Assembly: GCA_023140195.1 (NCBI GenBank)
Contig: JAGLME010000004.1
Coordinates: 258,578 to 322,577, forward strand
Source of the DNA: Thermoplasmata archaeon
GTDB lineage: Archaea > Thermoplasmatota > Thermoplasmata > RBG-16-68-12 > SOIM01
DNA length: 64,000 nt
Reading direction: 5' to 3'
The notes beneath the pieces are model-generated. The model saw only the letters and a list, made by a program, of their open reading frames with translations. It had not been told where the DNA came from and made no database searches. The position numbers and the translations under genes were made by a program. This document shows positions 45,163-53,386 of this stretch, in pieces. Position 1 is the first letter of the stretch. Each line of letters opens with the position of its first letter.

Positions 45163-45401
45163 TGAACGTGAAACAAGGAAGGGGCAAGAAGATCGGCAAC
45201 CTGGTGGCAAGCGTGGTTCTATCGGTGATCATGGCTTTGGTGTTCTATCTTGGGGCAACCCAGGTGGAAGGCTCGGAAGGTGTTGACCTAATCGGTGGAA
45301 CGATCTATACATTGGTTCTCTCGCTCATAATATTCCTGGCACTGGTGCCCAGGATCGCTGCAAGGTTCTCCCGAAGGGGAAGCATGACCAGCAGTAACTA
45401 G
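45162..45401 (+). CDS. Small two-TM membrane protein
   Basis: A 79-residue protein with two hydrophobic segments (LVASVVLSVIMALVFYLGA and TIYTLVLSLIIFLALV) and basic ends. Its ATG overlaps the copA stop as TGATG, so translation is coupled. No family recognised; an accessory function with the copper pump is inferred from position only. It ends overlapping the convergent CcdA-like gene by four bases. Confidence 0.55.
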   Translation: MNVKQGRGKKIGNLVASVVLSVIMALVFYLGATQVEGSEGVDLIGGTIYTLVLSLIIFLALVPRIAARFSRRGSMTSSN

Positions 45402-46729
45402 ACAAAGAACAGAAGGATTATCAGGCCGATCGCGACCATGATGAGGCCAGAGAACAGTTTGATTTTGGAGGATTCCGATCTCTCCCAGTTGGTGAGCTTT
45501 CTGGCGACCGCCCTGTTGGATGTCACAAAGAGGACGATAAGAAGGGGCAGTATGAACATCAGATTGTAGAGGTAGAGATAGCCGATACCCTCGAAGTAAG
45601 AGGTCTCGGACGCCAGCAGACCAAGAACTGCGACGTATATTCCACCCGAGCACGGGAAGGTGCACAACCCGACCAGGAGCCCTGCAACGAGAGCAGAGGG
45701 AAGTGTCGCCTTGAAGATCCAGGATTTCGCCCTGTCCCAGGTGCCCTTGGACATGTGGAACGAGAGGGGAAGGTTCGGGAAGAAGTACTGCGCCATGCTC
45801 AATGAACCAAGAATTATCAGTAAGTAGGAACCCACCATCGCCAACAGGTGCGGCTGCCCGCTGAGGACTATCGCCCTAAGAAGACCGATCCCGACGAAGA
45901 AGTAAACAAAGAAGATGGCCAGAACATAGACCAACCCCATTTTCATAACGTTCAACCGAGTACGCCTGATCACGAACAAGAAGCTGATGAAGAAAAGGAG
46001 AACAGCGAACGCGCAGGGGTTGAGGCCGTCCAGGAAGCCGGTGACCAGTACGAGTGGAAGGAGGTCCTCGTCCGCCTCTGCGGGACCGGTCCCGACGTTC
46101 TTGGAGAACCATTGGAGGTATGTGCTGATAGGTTCGTCCACCGGATACTCCTGAGCCTCGCCGTCGAACGCCCATGCCAGATAGGTCGTGGGGTTCTTCA
46201 TCGCATCCTGGTAAACGAGAATCTTGTCGACGTTCAGCAGGCTGGAGTTCAGCAGTAGATCATCGACCACGTGCAGCGGGACATGCCCTTCCAGGACGAA
46301 GGTCGCGTTCATCTTGACGTAGGTCGCGATGTGGCTCTGGAGGTGGTTCGGTACGCCCAGGTCCTCGTCCAGGGCGTTCATCTCCGAGCGGAACTTCCTT
46401 TCGTTGAGGTAGTCCTTCTTCACGATGTCGGTAACACCATCGTTCCGCAATGCCGGGATGAGCTCGTCGTCGATGTAGACTGCACATTCTCCGCACGCTT
46501 GGTTGTAGTATACCAGCGCCTGTCCTTCGTCAATGCTGACGCTCTCGGACTCTTGAACCAGGTAGAAAGGGAGGATGGATCCGGCGACCAAAATGGCAAT
46601 CAGTGCTGTCACGATGACAACGAAAGTGAGGTTCTGGAACCTCTGGCCGGCCGGACCCCGTTCAGCTTCGGTCTGTGAGGCCTCGCCCTCAATATCTTCG
46701 GGAACGTCGTGGCAAGGTTCAGCGCTCAT
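45398..46729 (-). CDS. CcdA/DsbD-like thiol-disulfide transport protein with extracytoplasmic CxxC domain
   Basis: A 443-residue membrane protein: one N-terminal membrane helix (about residues 35-55), an extracytoplasmic thioredoxin-like part of about 150 residues with CGECAVYIDD (Cys79/Cys82), and a six-helix CcdA/DsbD-type domain (GFLDGLNPCAFAVLLFFISF, GLCTFPCSGGIYVAVLG) with its two membrane cysteines. It should move reducing equivalents across the membrane to extracytoplasmic thiols, useful for cluster or copper-protein assembly. Four-base overlap with the upstream DUF1573 gene shows one operon. Confidence 0.85.
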   Translation of the reverse strand: MSAEPCHDVPEDIEGEASQTEAERGPAGQRFQNLTFVVIVTALIAILVAGSILPFYLVQESESVSIDEGQALVYYNQACGECAVYIDDELIPALRNDGVTDIVKKDYLNERKFRSEMNALDEDLGVPNHLQSHIATYVKMNATFVLEGHVPLHVVDDLLLNSSLLNVDKILVYQDAMKNPTTYLAWAFDGEAQEYPVDEPISTYLQWFSKNVGTGPAEADEDLLPLVLVTGFLDGLNPCAFAVLLFFISFLFVIRRTRLNVMKMGLVYVLAIFFVYFFVGIGLLRAIVLSGQPHLLAMVGSYLLIILGSLSMAQYFFPNLPLSFHMSKGTWDRAKSWIFKATLPSALVAGLLVGLCTFPCSGGIYVAVLGLLASETSYFEGIGYLYLYNLMFILPLLIVLFVTSNRAVARKLTNWERSESSKIKLFSGLIMVAIGLIILLFFV

Positions 46730-47352
46730 GTCATCACGTTTGCGGTGAGGTCCACCTGGACCTCCGGATTGAATGGATCGTTGCTCTTGATGTAGATGGC
46801 CCTCTCAATGAAACCTGAATCCGGATGAAGGGCCGAATCGTAGCTGACCTCGAGAATGGCAGTTTCCCCGGGCAGGATGTTCATGTTCCAGTTCTGTGGG
46901 TTGTTGTGCATACCGAACACCGGGCTGGTGATTCCTCGGTACTTGATGACCGCAGAAGTGCAGCCGCATGAAGTGGAGACGCCGGTAAGTTTCAGGTCAA
47001 CGTCCCCGGAGTTCCATATCTGGAAAGAGGCAGTTGAAACACCCTGGGGTATGTCCCCAAAGTCGTACTGGGTGGGACTGACCTCGATGCTGGGATGGTC
47101 AAGGGCCACATACCAAATATAGAGAAGACCAATCGAAGTGACCAATATGGCTATGATCACTATCGCCACGACAACCTTCTTGGCGCCTGGGGACATTGGA
47201 GCCTTGGAAGATCTCTTGCGCCGCAGCTTTTCCTCGACCATTCTGGAGTAGTCTTTTGTGGACTCGTCATTGGGATGGACCTTGGTCAAATGACGAGGCA
47301 TGTTGTCGACCTTCACGTTGATACCGCAAACGGGACACTCGTCATAGTCCAT
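46726..47352 (-). CDS. Membrane-anchored DUF1573 protein with N-terminal zinc finger
   Basis: A 208-residue protein. Residues 1-25 form a C2H2-like zinc finger (CPVCGINVKVDNMPRHLTKV, next residue H), then a basic stretch, one membrane helix (about 58-82), and an extracytoplasmic Ig-like DUF1573 domain (YDFGDIPQGVSTASFQIWNS, VSTSCGCTSAV). The finger would be cytoplasmic. DUF1573 domains are often seen next to redox or outer-surface genes. It is coupled to the CcdA-like gene. Confidence 0.7.
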   Translation of the reverse strand: MDYDECPVCGINVKVDNMPRHLTKVHPNDESTKDYSRMVEEKLRRKRSSKAPMSPGAKKVVVAIVIIAILVTSIGLLYIWYVALDHPSIEVSPTQYDFGDIPQGVSTASFQIWNSGDVDLKLTGVSTSCGCTSAVIKYRGITSPVFGMHNNPQNWNMNILPGETAILEVSYDSALHPDSGFIERAIYIKSNDPFNPEVQVDLTANVMT

Positions 47353-47553
47353 TCAAATCCATCCCCAGGAGCCATTGATTCAGAGCTGTTGGACCTCGAA
47401 AGGCCTCCTCCAACCATTCAATGTGTTAGGATTTGATATGGCTTCTTCTTTACAATGAGAAAGTCAGTTCCAACGTTCGTTGAAGTATGTAAAGCCGCAT
47501 CCTAAAGCCGCAGAACTGGCCAGATGTCCGATCAAAAAGGAAAGGCCGCCAGC

Positions 47554-47943
47554 CTACCCCATCATCCCGCAACCATCATGATCTTCTTCGTGTTGATCTT
47601 CTTCGTGTTCCTCAGAGTGTTCATGCATCTCTTCCATGCAGTCTTCGTGATGCTCCTGGTGTTCCTCGCACTCCTCATATTGATGTTCTTCGCATTCCTC
47701 GTTGTGCTCGTGTTCCTGATCGGCGTGCGTGCCATCATGATCATGTTCCATACCGCATCCGTCGCCCATGCCGTCCATCATGTCGCCGGTCATCATACCA
47801 GTGCCCATCATACCAGTACCAACCATACCAGCGCCCATCAGGCCGCCACCCATCATTCCTCCGTTCATGGCAACGGCTCCCGCGACAGCGCCGGCAGTTA
47901 ACACCGATCCCACGACGATGGCTATTATCCAACCGCTTTGCAT
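47554..47943 (-). CDS. Secreted Met- and His-rich putative metal-binding protein
   Basis: A 129-residue protein with an N-terminal hydrophobic signal/anchor (IIAIVVGSVLTAGAVAGAVA), a Met/Gly-rich segment (MMGGGLMGAGMVGTGMMGTG) and a C-terminal half made almost wholly of His, Glu, Asp and Cys (HDHDGTHADQEHEHNEECEE and similar). Met-rich stretches bind copper(I) and His/acidic stretches bind divalent metals, so periplasmic metal scavenging or delivery is likely. It lies in the copper cluster, downstream of a palindrome and a membrane-bound winged-helix gene. Confidence 0.7.
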   Translation of the reverse strand: MQSGWIIAIVVGSVLTAGAVAGAVAMNGGMMGGGLMGAGMVGTGMMGTGMMTGDMMDGMGDGCGMEHDHDGTHADQEHEHNEECEEHQYEECEEHQEHHEDCMEEMHEHSEEHEEDQHEEDHDGCGMMG

Positions 47944-48018
47944 ATTCAGTCACCTCTGACCCGCGTCCTTTGACACAAGGTCCCATTACTATTTGCTGAA
48001 CAGGTTTAAGTTCCCTTC

Positions 48019-48034
48019 GTGAAAGAGATTTCAC
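48019..48034. promoter_or_regulatory. Palindromic operator candidate GTGAAA-4-TTTCAC
   Basis: A perfect six-base inverted repeat, GTGAAAGAGATTTCAC, lies between the membrane winged-helix gene (48057) and the metal-binding gene (47943). A similar site is found at 50108-50121 in the same position of the duplicated cassette. Confidence 0.5.
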
Positions 48035-48056
48035 TTTTCTGAGAAATGCCCAAGAA

Positions 48057-48605
48057 TCAATTCCCAATGTCCTTCGAGACGCGCACCAGATTTGTCGATC
48101 CGAACCTTTCCCGGACGATCAGTCCCTTCCTCTCCAGCTTGTCCAACAGCCGAGTGACCTTGGCCCTTGAGAAGACGCCCTCGGCCACCAAGTCCTTCTG
48201 GAGCACCTCACCGCCGGCATCCACGATCCCGCGGAACATCTTCCTTTCATCACCTGCCAGAAGCCTCAGGGTGAGCCTGTGCATGTCCTCTTCGGTGACG
48301 CTCTCAGTTCCAACTTCGGTCACTGGGTGTTGGTCGGGCACATAGGGCTGAGCCTGGGCGACCGGAGCCTCACGCGGCCTCGTCGCTATTATGAGAATGA
48401 GTGCGACAACGACAAGCAGCACGCCGAAAAGGGAGATGTAGGTGCCAACTGGAAAGCCAGTGCTCTCGTCCTGATGCATCATGCCCCCCATTATGCTCTC
48501 ATTGTTCACCGAGGCCCATACGAGACCGACGAACACCAGGGCGATGGCGGCAGCCAGGAAAGACGGCAGTATCAAGTTGTTATTCCGACTCGAAACCTCA
48601 GCCAC
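48057..48605 (-). CDS. Membrane-anchored winged-helix (MarR-like) regulator
   Basis: A 182-residue protein with two membrane helices (about residues 12-33 and 50-70), a linker, and a C-terminal winged helix (LLAGDERKMFRGIVDAGGEV, VFSRAKVTRLLDKLERKGLI). It is the type of membrane-bound regulator frequent in Thermoplasmatota and other archaea. It is a paralogue of the protein at 50147, with almost identical DNA-binding helix KAKVTRLLDKLERK/RAKVTRLLDKLERK. Both genes are followed by a small secreted protein on the same strand. Likely senses envelope or metal stress. Confidence 0.75.
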   Translation of the reverse strand: MAEVSSRNNNLILPSFLAAAIALVFVGLVWASVNNESIMGGMMHQDESTGFPVGTYISLFGVLLVVVALILIIATRPREAPVAQAQPYVPDQHPVTEVGTESVTEEDMHRLTLRLLAGDERKMFRGIVDAGGEVLQKDLVAEGVFSRAKVTRLLDKLERKGLIVRERFGSTNLVRVSKDIGN

Positions 48606-48797
48606 GGTTTCCCCCAGGTCTCAATACTCAAGACCTGTACTTAAGCGTTGCAATTCCCAAATGTGAAGGACGGAGCGGGTGAGGGGGGTTCTCCCCTGGG
48701 GTCGGTGTGTATTACTGGCCCGTTGAGGGACCACGTTTCGGTCTAGTTCTGCCGGAATGGGACGCCAATTGACATCCGTAAGGATTCCACCCCAGCC

Positions 48798-48822
48798 CCT
48801 TTACAAAGGTTTAAGAAGGACG
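48798..48822 (+). promoter_or_regulatory. Promoter/operator of the Lrp-TRASH regulator
   Basis: CCTTTACAAAGG at 48798-48809, sharing its first ten bases with the copA upstream region, is followed by TTTAAGAAG, a weak TATA-like box, roughly 25 bases before ATG 48841. The transcript would be nearly leaderless. Confidence 0.4.
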
Positions 48823-48840
48823 CCGAGTCATCAAATAGGC

Positions 48841-49452
48841 ATGGAAATCGACGAGATAGACGCCAAGATCCTTCTCATGCTGCAATCGAACGGCAGGCTC
48901 TCATTCCGAGATATCGCGAAGAATACGGGGATCAGCACGCCCACGGTGAGCGCGAGGGTGAAGGGACTTGAGGAGCGGGGAGTGATAAGAGGATATTCGG
49001 CTGATATCAATCCACAGACGATCAACGAGACGATATCGATAGTCACACTGCAGTGCAGACCCAAGGATCTGGAATCGGTCTCGACTCTCCTCTCAGAACA
49101 GGAGAATGTGAGAGAGGTCATGGTCCTGAGCGGTTCAAAGATCTCGGCAAGGCTGGTGCTGGAATCCGAGGGAAAACTGGATGCATTCCTTGGTTGGCTG
49201 GAGAGTCTGGAGAACATAGACAACTACGATATAGAGAGGGCTATCAGAACGATAAAGAAAGAACCCGACGCGATCATCACGGAGGGTATTCAGATAGTGA
49301 TACCTTGTTATGAGTGCCGGAAGCCGATAATGGACAATCCGGTAACCGAGAAGATGGACGGAAGGGTCCATTACCTCTGCTGCGGATCCTGCCTGAAGCT
49401 CTACAAGGACAGATACCAGCGTTTGAAGAAAGGGGCATCGATCTCTAAGTAG
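48841..49452 (+). CDS. Lrp/AsnC-type regulator with C-terminal TRASH metal-sensing domain
   Basis: A 203-residue protein: an N-terminal Lrp/AsnC winged helix (IDAKILLMLQSNGRLSFRDI, then STPTVSARVKGLEERG), an Lrp ligand-binding-like alpha/beta middle part, and a C-terminal TRASH domain with CYECRKPI and YLCCGSCLKLYKDRY. TRASH domains bind copper-type metals, and Lrp-TRASH proteins regulate copper ATPases in several archaea. It is thus the probable regulator of copA and the cluster. An upstream in-frame extension to 48757 lacks domain similarity. Confidence 0.85.
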   Translation: MEIDEIDAKILLMLQSNGRLSFRDIAKNTGISTPTVSARVKGLEERGVIRGYSADINPQTINETISIVTLQCRPKDLESVSTLLSEQENVREVMVLSGSKISARLVLESEGKLDAFLGWLESLENIDNYDIERAIRTIKKEPDAIITEGIQIVIPCYECRKPIMDNPVTEKMDGRVHYLCCGSCLKLYKDRYQRLKKGASISK

Positions 49453-49514
49453 GAGAGCGGTCGCCGATAAGTGTTTCCCTGATTATCATTTCTGTGTCGC
49501 CTCAAGGTTGGCTT

Positions 49515-49551
49515 CGAAGAAAAAAAGAAAGAAACGGGGCGTTAAGCCCCG
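49515..49551 (-). terminator. Terminator of the secreted polar protein gene
   Basis: On the minus strand a perfect six-base-pair stem, CGGGGC-TTAAC-GCCCCG (49535-49551), is followed by TTTCTTTCTTTTTTTC. It lies 16 bases beyond the stop of the gene at 49567. Confidence 0.65.
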
Positions 49552-49566
49552 ATTTGTTCGACCGCA

Positions 49567-50031
49567 CTACGGGCCTTCGATCTGGCCAATTTGTTTCTTG
49601 TGTTTGAAGTTGAACTTGTACTTGGCGTCCTCGTCCATGTTCTCGTGCTTGTACTGATACTTCTCCCCGTCCGGGTCGCCGTTCTCCTGCTTCAACTGCA
49701 TTTTCTCGCATTCGCCGTCTTGGGTTCGGTTCTGCTGCCTGTCTTGCAGGCGGTCCTGCTGCTGGAGAGGGTTCTCTTCGCACTCAGGGTCCCTATCTCG
49801 GTTGCGTTGTCTTGTCTGCTCCTGAGGCATGTCCCCCAGCCTGTATTCATGCTGGTACTCCTCTCCATCCTGATCACAGACACCGTCTCCCAAGGGCGAG
49901 GTCTCTACCACCACATCATCCTGAGTGATGTAGTCCGCAGACTCCCCCGCATCCATGGCGACAGCGCCCAATATCGCGCCTCCTCCCAGTATCGCACTGA
50001 GCAAGAGGGCCCACATCCATGTCGTTTTCAT
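49567..50031 (-). CDS. Secreted Gln/Glu/Lys-rich polar protein
   Basis: A 154-residue protein with a signal peptide (MWALLLSAILGGGAILGAVA) and a highly polar mature part rich in Gln, Glu, Asp, Lys and Tyr (EYQHEYRLGDMPQEQTRQRN, ENGDPDGEKYQYKHENMDED). Its signal segment ends GAVAM, as in the metal-binding protein at 47554, and both genes follow a membrane-bound winged-helix gene. ATG 50031 is the start; a longer frame upstream has no such signal. Possible metal or stress-related envelope protein; function unknown. Confidence 0.6.
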   Translation of the reverse strand: MKTTWMWALLLSAILGGGAILGAVAMDAGESADYITQDDVVVETSPLGDGVCDQDGEEYQHEYRLGDMPQEQTRQRNRDRDPECEENPLQQQDRLQDRQQNRTQDGECEKMQLKQENGDPDGEKYQYKHENMDEDAKYKFNFKHKKQIGQIEGP

Positions 50032-50107
50032 TTCTCTTTCATCTCCTGCCCGCGCCTCACACGCAGAGCATTTCATTATTGGGTTGAAACGGTACTTGGA
50101 TTGTTCC

Positions 50108-50121
50108 TGAAACACGTTTCA
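50108..50121. promoter_or_regulatory. Palindromic operator candidate TGAAAC-2-GTTTCA
   Basis: TGAAACACGTTTCA is a perfect inverted repeat between the winged-helix gene at 50147 and the polar secreted protein gene. With the following ACTTGGCTGAAATG it matches the equivalent site near 48019-48050 (TTTCACTTTTCTGAGAAATG). Confidence 0.5.
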
Positions 50122-50146
50122 CTTGGCTGAAATGTGGACGAAAAAA

Positions 50147-50707
50147 CTACTTCCCGAGGTTCTCAGAGATGCGGACCTTGTTGGTGGAGCCGTATCTTGA
50201 TCTCACGACCAGGTCCTTTCTCTCCAATTTATCAAGAAGCCTTGTCACCTTGGCCTTGGAGAACGTTCCTTCCGCCACCAAAACCCTTTGAAGGACTTCC
50301 CCTCCGCCGTCAACGATCCTGCGGAACATCTTCCTCTCGTCTCCGCTGAGGAGCTTGATGGCGAGCCTCTGGACCTCTTCAGAGGGAAGAGCGGAAGCAT
50401 CTGATGCAGCCGGGGAAGGGGCTTGAGGCGTTGACACGGGCTGCGGAGCAGTGGAGACCTTTCGGGTCCTTACCAGGATGGCCACAAAGAGCAGAACTAT
50501 GAACACGAGTCCCCCGACAATGAAGAGGGTTGTTCCGATGGGAAACGATGATGTCTCATCACCACCACCGCCTTGTCCCTGTCCTCCCCCCGTTCCAGTG
50601 TCTCCGCCTGATAGCGTCCATATTCCGCCGACCACCATTATGATGAGCGCGACTGAGGCCAGAATGAGAACGAAGAACTCGAAACCGCGGCCAGACTTCT
50701 CCTGCAA
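50147..50707 (-). CDS. Membrane-anchored winged-helix regulator, paralogue of 48057
   Basis: A 186-residue protein with two membrane helices (about residues 8-32 and 58-80), separated by a Gly-rich loop (GGDTGTGGGQGQGGGGD), a Pro/Ala linker and a C-terminal winged helix (LLSGDERKMFRRIVDGGGEV, TFSKAKVTRLLDKLERKDLV). Its promoter region shares TGCAA-CT-AAGTA-like sequence with that of 48057. Tandem duplication of a regulator/secreted-protein pair is the simplest reading. Confidence 0.75.
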   Translation of the reverse strand: MQEKSGRGFEFFVLILASVALIIMVVGGIWTLSGGDTGTGGGQGQGGGGDETSSFPIGTTLFIVGGLVFIVLLFVAILVRTRKVSTAPQPVSTPQAPSPAASDASALPSEEVQRLAIKLLSGDERKMFRRIVDGGGEVLQRVLVAEGTFSKAKVTRLLDKLERKDLVVRSRYGSTNKVRISENLGK

Positions 50708-50811
50708 GATTCTCCCACATTCAAATAGACAGGTCGATACTTGAGGATTGCACTGTTCCTACCCTCGTTGACCGAAAAATCTTTCACAACTGGCTGGATT
50801 CGAAGAGTGAC

Positions 50812-51489
50812 ATGGGTGATGAGAGTATCAGGGAAACGGTCAGGCAGACCTTCGAGGCCATCGCAGAGCATTTTGACATGACAAGGTACAAGCCCTGGCC
50901 GGAGTCGGTTGAATATGTTGAATCCCTCCCGGAAGGAAGCACAGTTCTGGACATAGGGTGCGGCAACGGCAGGAACATGATTCTCCCGAGAAGACTGGGT
51001 CACGAGGTCGTCGGCGTTGATTTCAGCATCAATCTGCTGAGGATCGCCCAAGAGAAGCTGAACATGAGGGAACTGGCACACAGTGGGCACATAATCGGTG
51101 GGGATGCAACACTTCTTCCGTTGAAGAATGACATTTTTGACGCGGCACTCTACATCGCAACACTTCACCACATCCCATCAAAGGAGGACAAGCTGAGAAG
51201 CCTGGAAGAACTGGAGCGGGTGCTTAAACTCGGCGGAACAGCGCTCATCAGCGTCTGGGCGCTGGACCAACCTCGATTCGAAGAACTTCTGGAGAACAAG
51301 AGCAAGGACCCAAAATTCGCAGACATATTCCTACCCTGGACGCGATCCGACGGCAAGGTCTTCCAGAGGTTCTACCATCTCTTCGAGAAGGATGAATTGA
51401 AGGACCTGATTTCCCAAACGGGACTTGAGACGGAAAAGTACTTCTTCTCCAGCGACAACTACTTCGCGAGAGTGAGAAAGGTTGGCTGA
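50812..51489 (+). CDS. Class I SAM-dependent methyltransferase, Trm9-like
   Basis: A 225-residue methyltransferase. Motif I is VLDIGCGNGRN, followed by VVGVDFSINLLRIAQ, GGDATLLPLKNDIFDAALYI and ERVLKLGGTALISVWA. The YATLHH-like segment LYIATLHHIPS and the C-terminal YHLFEKDELKDLI resemble Trm9/ALKBH8-type tRNA wobble-uridine methyltransferases, so a tRNA-modifying role is likely. Its start is ATG 50812 after a weak promoter. The downstream small membrane gene overlaps by eight bases. Confidence 0.75.
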   Translation: MGDESIRETVRQTFEAIAEHFDMTRYKPWPESVEYVESLPEGSTVLDIGCGNGRNMILPRRLGHEVVGVDFSINLLRIAQEKLNMRELAHSGHIIGGDATLLPLKNDIFDAALYIATLHHIPSKEDKLRSLEELERVLKLGGTALISVWALDQPRFEELLENKSKDPKFADIFLPWTRSDGKVFQRFYHLFEKDELKDLISQTGLETEKYFFSSDNYFARVRKVG

Positions 51490-51670
51490 CGGGATACTGG
51501 AGATGCTCGGCGAGATATTCCATCAAATACAGACCGACATCATGTGCATGGTGGGGATCCTGGTCTTCGGCATCGTCCTGGCAATTCTGATAGTCATCTG
51601 GTACATGAGGCGGATAATGAACCAGGAGATCTTCGTCCACGGAGGCAGGTGGGACAAGGACAAGAAATAA
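51482..51670 (+). CDS. Small single-TM protein
   Basis: A 62-residue protein with one membrane helix (CMVGILVFGIVLAILIVIWY) and a basic C-terminal tail. The TTG start overlaps the methyltransferase stop; ATG 51503 is an alternative. No family recognised. Confidence 0.45.
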   Translation: MADGILEMLGEIFHQIQTDIMCMVGILVFGIVLAILIVIWYMRRIMNQEIFVHGGRWDKDKK

Positions 51671-51712
51671 GGTTAGTTCTGCATTATCATTCCGAGGTTA
51701 GAGGTGGGGTAA

Positions 51713-52096
51713 ATGACTGATGTTCCGAAAGATCTCAAGTACATTGACACGCACGAATGGATCAAGGGTGAGGGAGACAAGGTCGTCGTTGGGATAACCG
51801 ATTATGCGCAGACCAAGCTGACAGATATCGTGTATGTCGAGTTCGGGGATACTGGACGAGAGGTGAAGAAGGGGGATGAGATCGGCACGGTGGAGTCGGT
51901 GAAGACGGTCACGGAACTGTACGCTCCGGTCAGCGGAACGGTGGAGGAGTACAACTCGGAACTGGAGGATTCCCCCCAGCTGATGAACCAGGACCCGTAC
52001 GGGAATGGCTGGTTCGTGAAGATAAAGATGAGCGACCCGTCGGAGATGGGGCAGTTGTTGGATCCTTCAAGCTATTCCAAGCTGGCGGAAGACTAG
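51713..52096 (+). CDS. gcvH: Glycine cleavage system H protein
   Basis: A 127-residue H protein with HEWIKGEGDKVVVGITDYAQ, the lipoyl-lysine segment GTVESVKTVTELYAPVSG (Lys64) and the C-terminal GNGWFVKIKMSD. It carries aminomethyl groups between P, T and L proteins of glycine cleavage, or serves as a general lipoyl carrier. No gcvP/T or lipoate ligase is encoded nearby. GGTGGGG lies a few bases before the ATG. Confidence 0.92.
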   Translation: MTDVPKDLKYIDTHEWIKGEGDKVVVGITDYAQTKLTDIVYVEFGDTGREVKKGDEIGTVESVKTVTELYAPVSGTVEEYNSELEDSPQLMNQDPYGNGWFVKIKMSDPSEMGQLLDPSSYSKLAED

Positions 52097-52203
52097 GCCT
52101 TACGAATACAATCAACTCCGCTTCGATTATGGACGAAGACTGGTAACGATTTAGGAAGTTTTAAGTCGAATTTCGCTTTAGTACAGTGCACTCGGTGAGC
52201 CAT

Positions 52204-53382
52204 ATGAACGAAGTCGTGATAGTCAGCGCGGTAAGAACGGCTACCGGAAGATACGGTAGGTCGCTTCTCCCCTTTTCTGCACAGAAACTTGGAGCGTTTG
52301 CGATCCAGGAAGTCGTCAAGAGGGCGAAGATCCAGCCATCTGAGGTTCAGGATGTCATCATGGGCAACGTCATTTCTGCAGGTCTGGGTCAGAACCCGGC
52401 AAGGCAGTCGATGATCCACGCGGGATTACCGGCATCCGTCCCGGCAGTAACGGTCAACAAGGTCTGCGGCTCAAGCCTGAAGGCGGTCATGATGGGCGCT
52501 GACGCCATAAAGGCAGGCAGCTCCGACACGATACTGGCAGGCGGAATGGAGAGCATGAGCAACGCTCCGTATCTGGACCCCAAGGCAAGATGGGGGCACC
52601 GGATGGGGGACGGGAAGCTCATAGATGCCATGATCAAGGACGGGCTCTGGGACGTCTACGAGAACTTCCACATGGGAATGACCGGGGAGATAATCGCCGA
52701 GAAGTACGAGATATCCAGGGAACAGATGGACGAGTTCTCCTACCACAGCCACATGAGGGCCGCGAAGGCAACTGAAGACGGGCTGTTCAAGGAGGAGATA
52801 CTGCCTATCGAGATCCCGCAGAGAAAGGGCGAGCCAATGATCTTCGACAAGGACGAAGGAATAAGAAAGAGTACGACACCCGAGACACTGGCGGGATTGA
52901 GGACCGCGTTCAAGAAGGATGGGATGCTAACGCCCGGCAACTGTTCCCAGCTGAGCGACGGCGGTTCTGCGGCCGTGTTGATGGATGCTGAAAAGGCTCA
53001 GGAGAGGGGACTGGAACCCCTGGCAAAGATCACTGGATACCTGTCAAGCGGTGTTGAGCCCAAGTATGTGATGGAAGCACCGATACCGGCGGTGAAGATG
53101 CTCCTGGAGAAGCTGGGCAAGACGGTTGATGACATCGACCTGTTCGAACACAATGAGGCCTTCGCATCGGCGAGCTGCGCCGTGGCGAAGGAGTTGGAAA
53201 TACCTCTGGAGAAGTTCAACGTTCACGGCGGAGCGGTCGCGCTGGGTCACCCTATAGGAGCCAGCGGAACGAGGATTCTTGCGACGCTGATATACGCGAT
53301 GAGGAACCGTCGTGCGAAGACTGGCATCGCCACGATATGTCTCGGCGGGGGCAACGCGGTCGCCATGTCGATAGAGATGTGA
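52204..53382 (+). CDS. Acetyl-CoA acetyltransferase (thiolase)
   Basis: A 392-residue type II thiolase. Active-site residues are in place: Cys88 in [12 protein letters not shown], His in [12 protein letters not shown] and [17 protein letters not shown], and the last Cys in [11 protein letters not shown]. It condenses or cleaves acyl-CoA thioesters. It is followed after four bases by a 3-hydroxyacyl-CoA dehydrogenase, so the pair carries out the C4 steps of beta-oxidation or butyrate/PHB-type metabolism. ATG 52204 has GGTGAG upstream. Confidence 0.92.
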   Translation: MNEVVIVSAVRTATGRYGRSLLPFSAQKLGAFAIQEVVKRAKIQPSEVQDVIMGNVISAGLGQNPARQSMIHAGLPASVPAVTVNKVCGSSLKAVMMGADAIKAGSSDTILAGGMESMSNAPYLDPKARWGHRMGDGKLIDAMIKDGLWDVYENFHMGMTGEIIAEKYEISREQMDEFSYHSHMRAAKATEDGLFKEEILPIEIPQRKGEPMIFDKDEGIRKSTTPETLAGLRTAFKKDGMLTPGNCSQLSDGGSAAVLMDAEKAQERGLEPLAKITGYLSSGVEPKYVMEAPIPAVKMLLEKLGKTVDDIDLFEHNEAFASASCAVAKELEIPLEKFNVHGGAVALGHPIGASGTRILATLIYAMRNRRAKTGIATICLGGGNAVAMSIEM

Positions 53383-53386
53383 TAGC

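Noticed and set aside
48680-48710. GC-rich hairpin AGGGG-loop-CCCCT upstream of the Lrp-TRASH gene
   Set aside because: The stem is only five pairs with no following T-tract on either strand and no tRNA or riboswitch features; not enough to call a feature.
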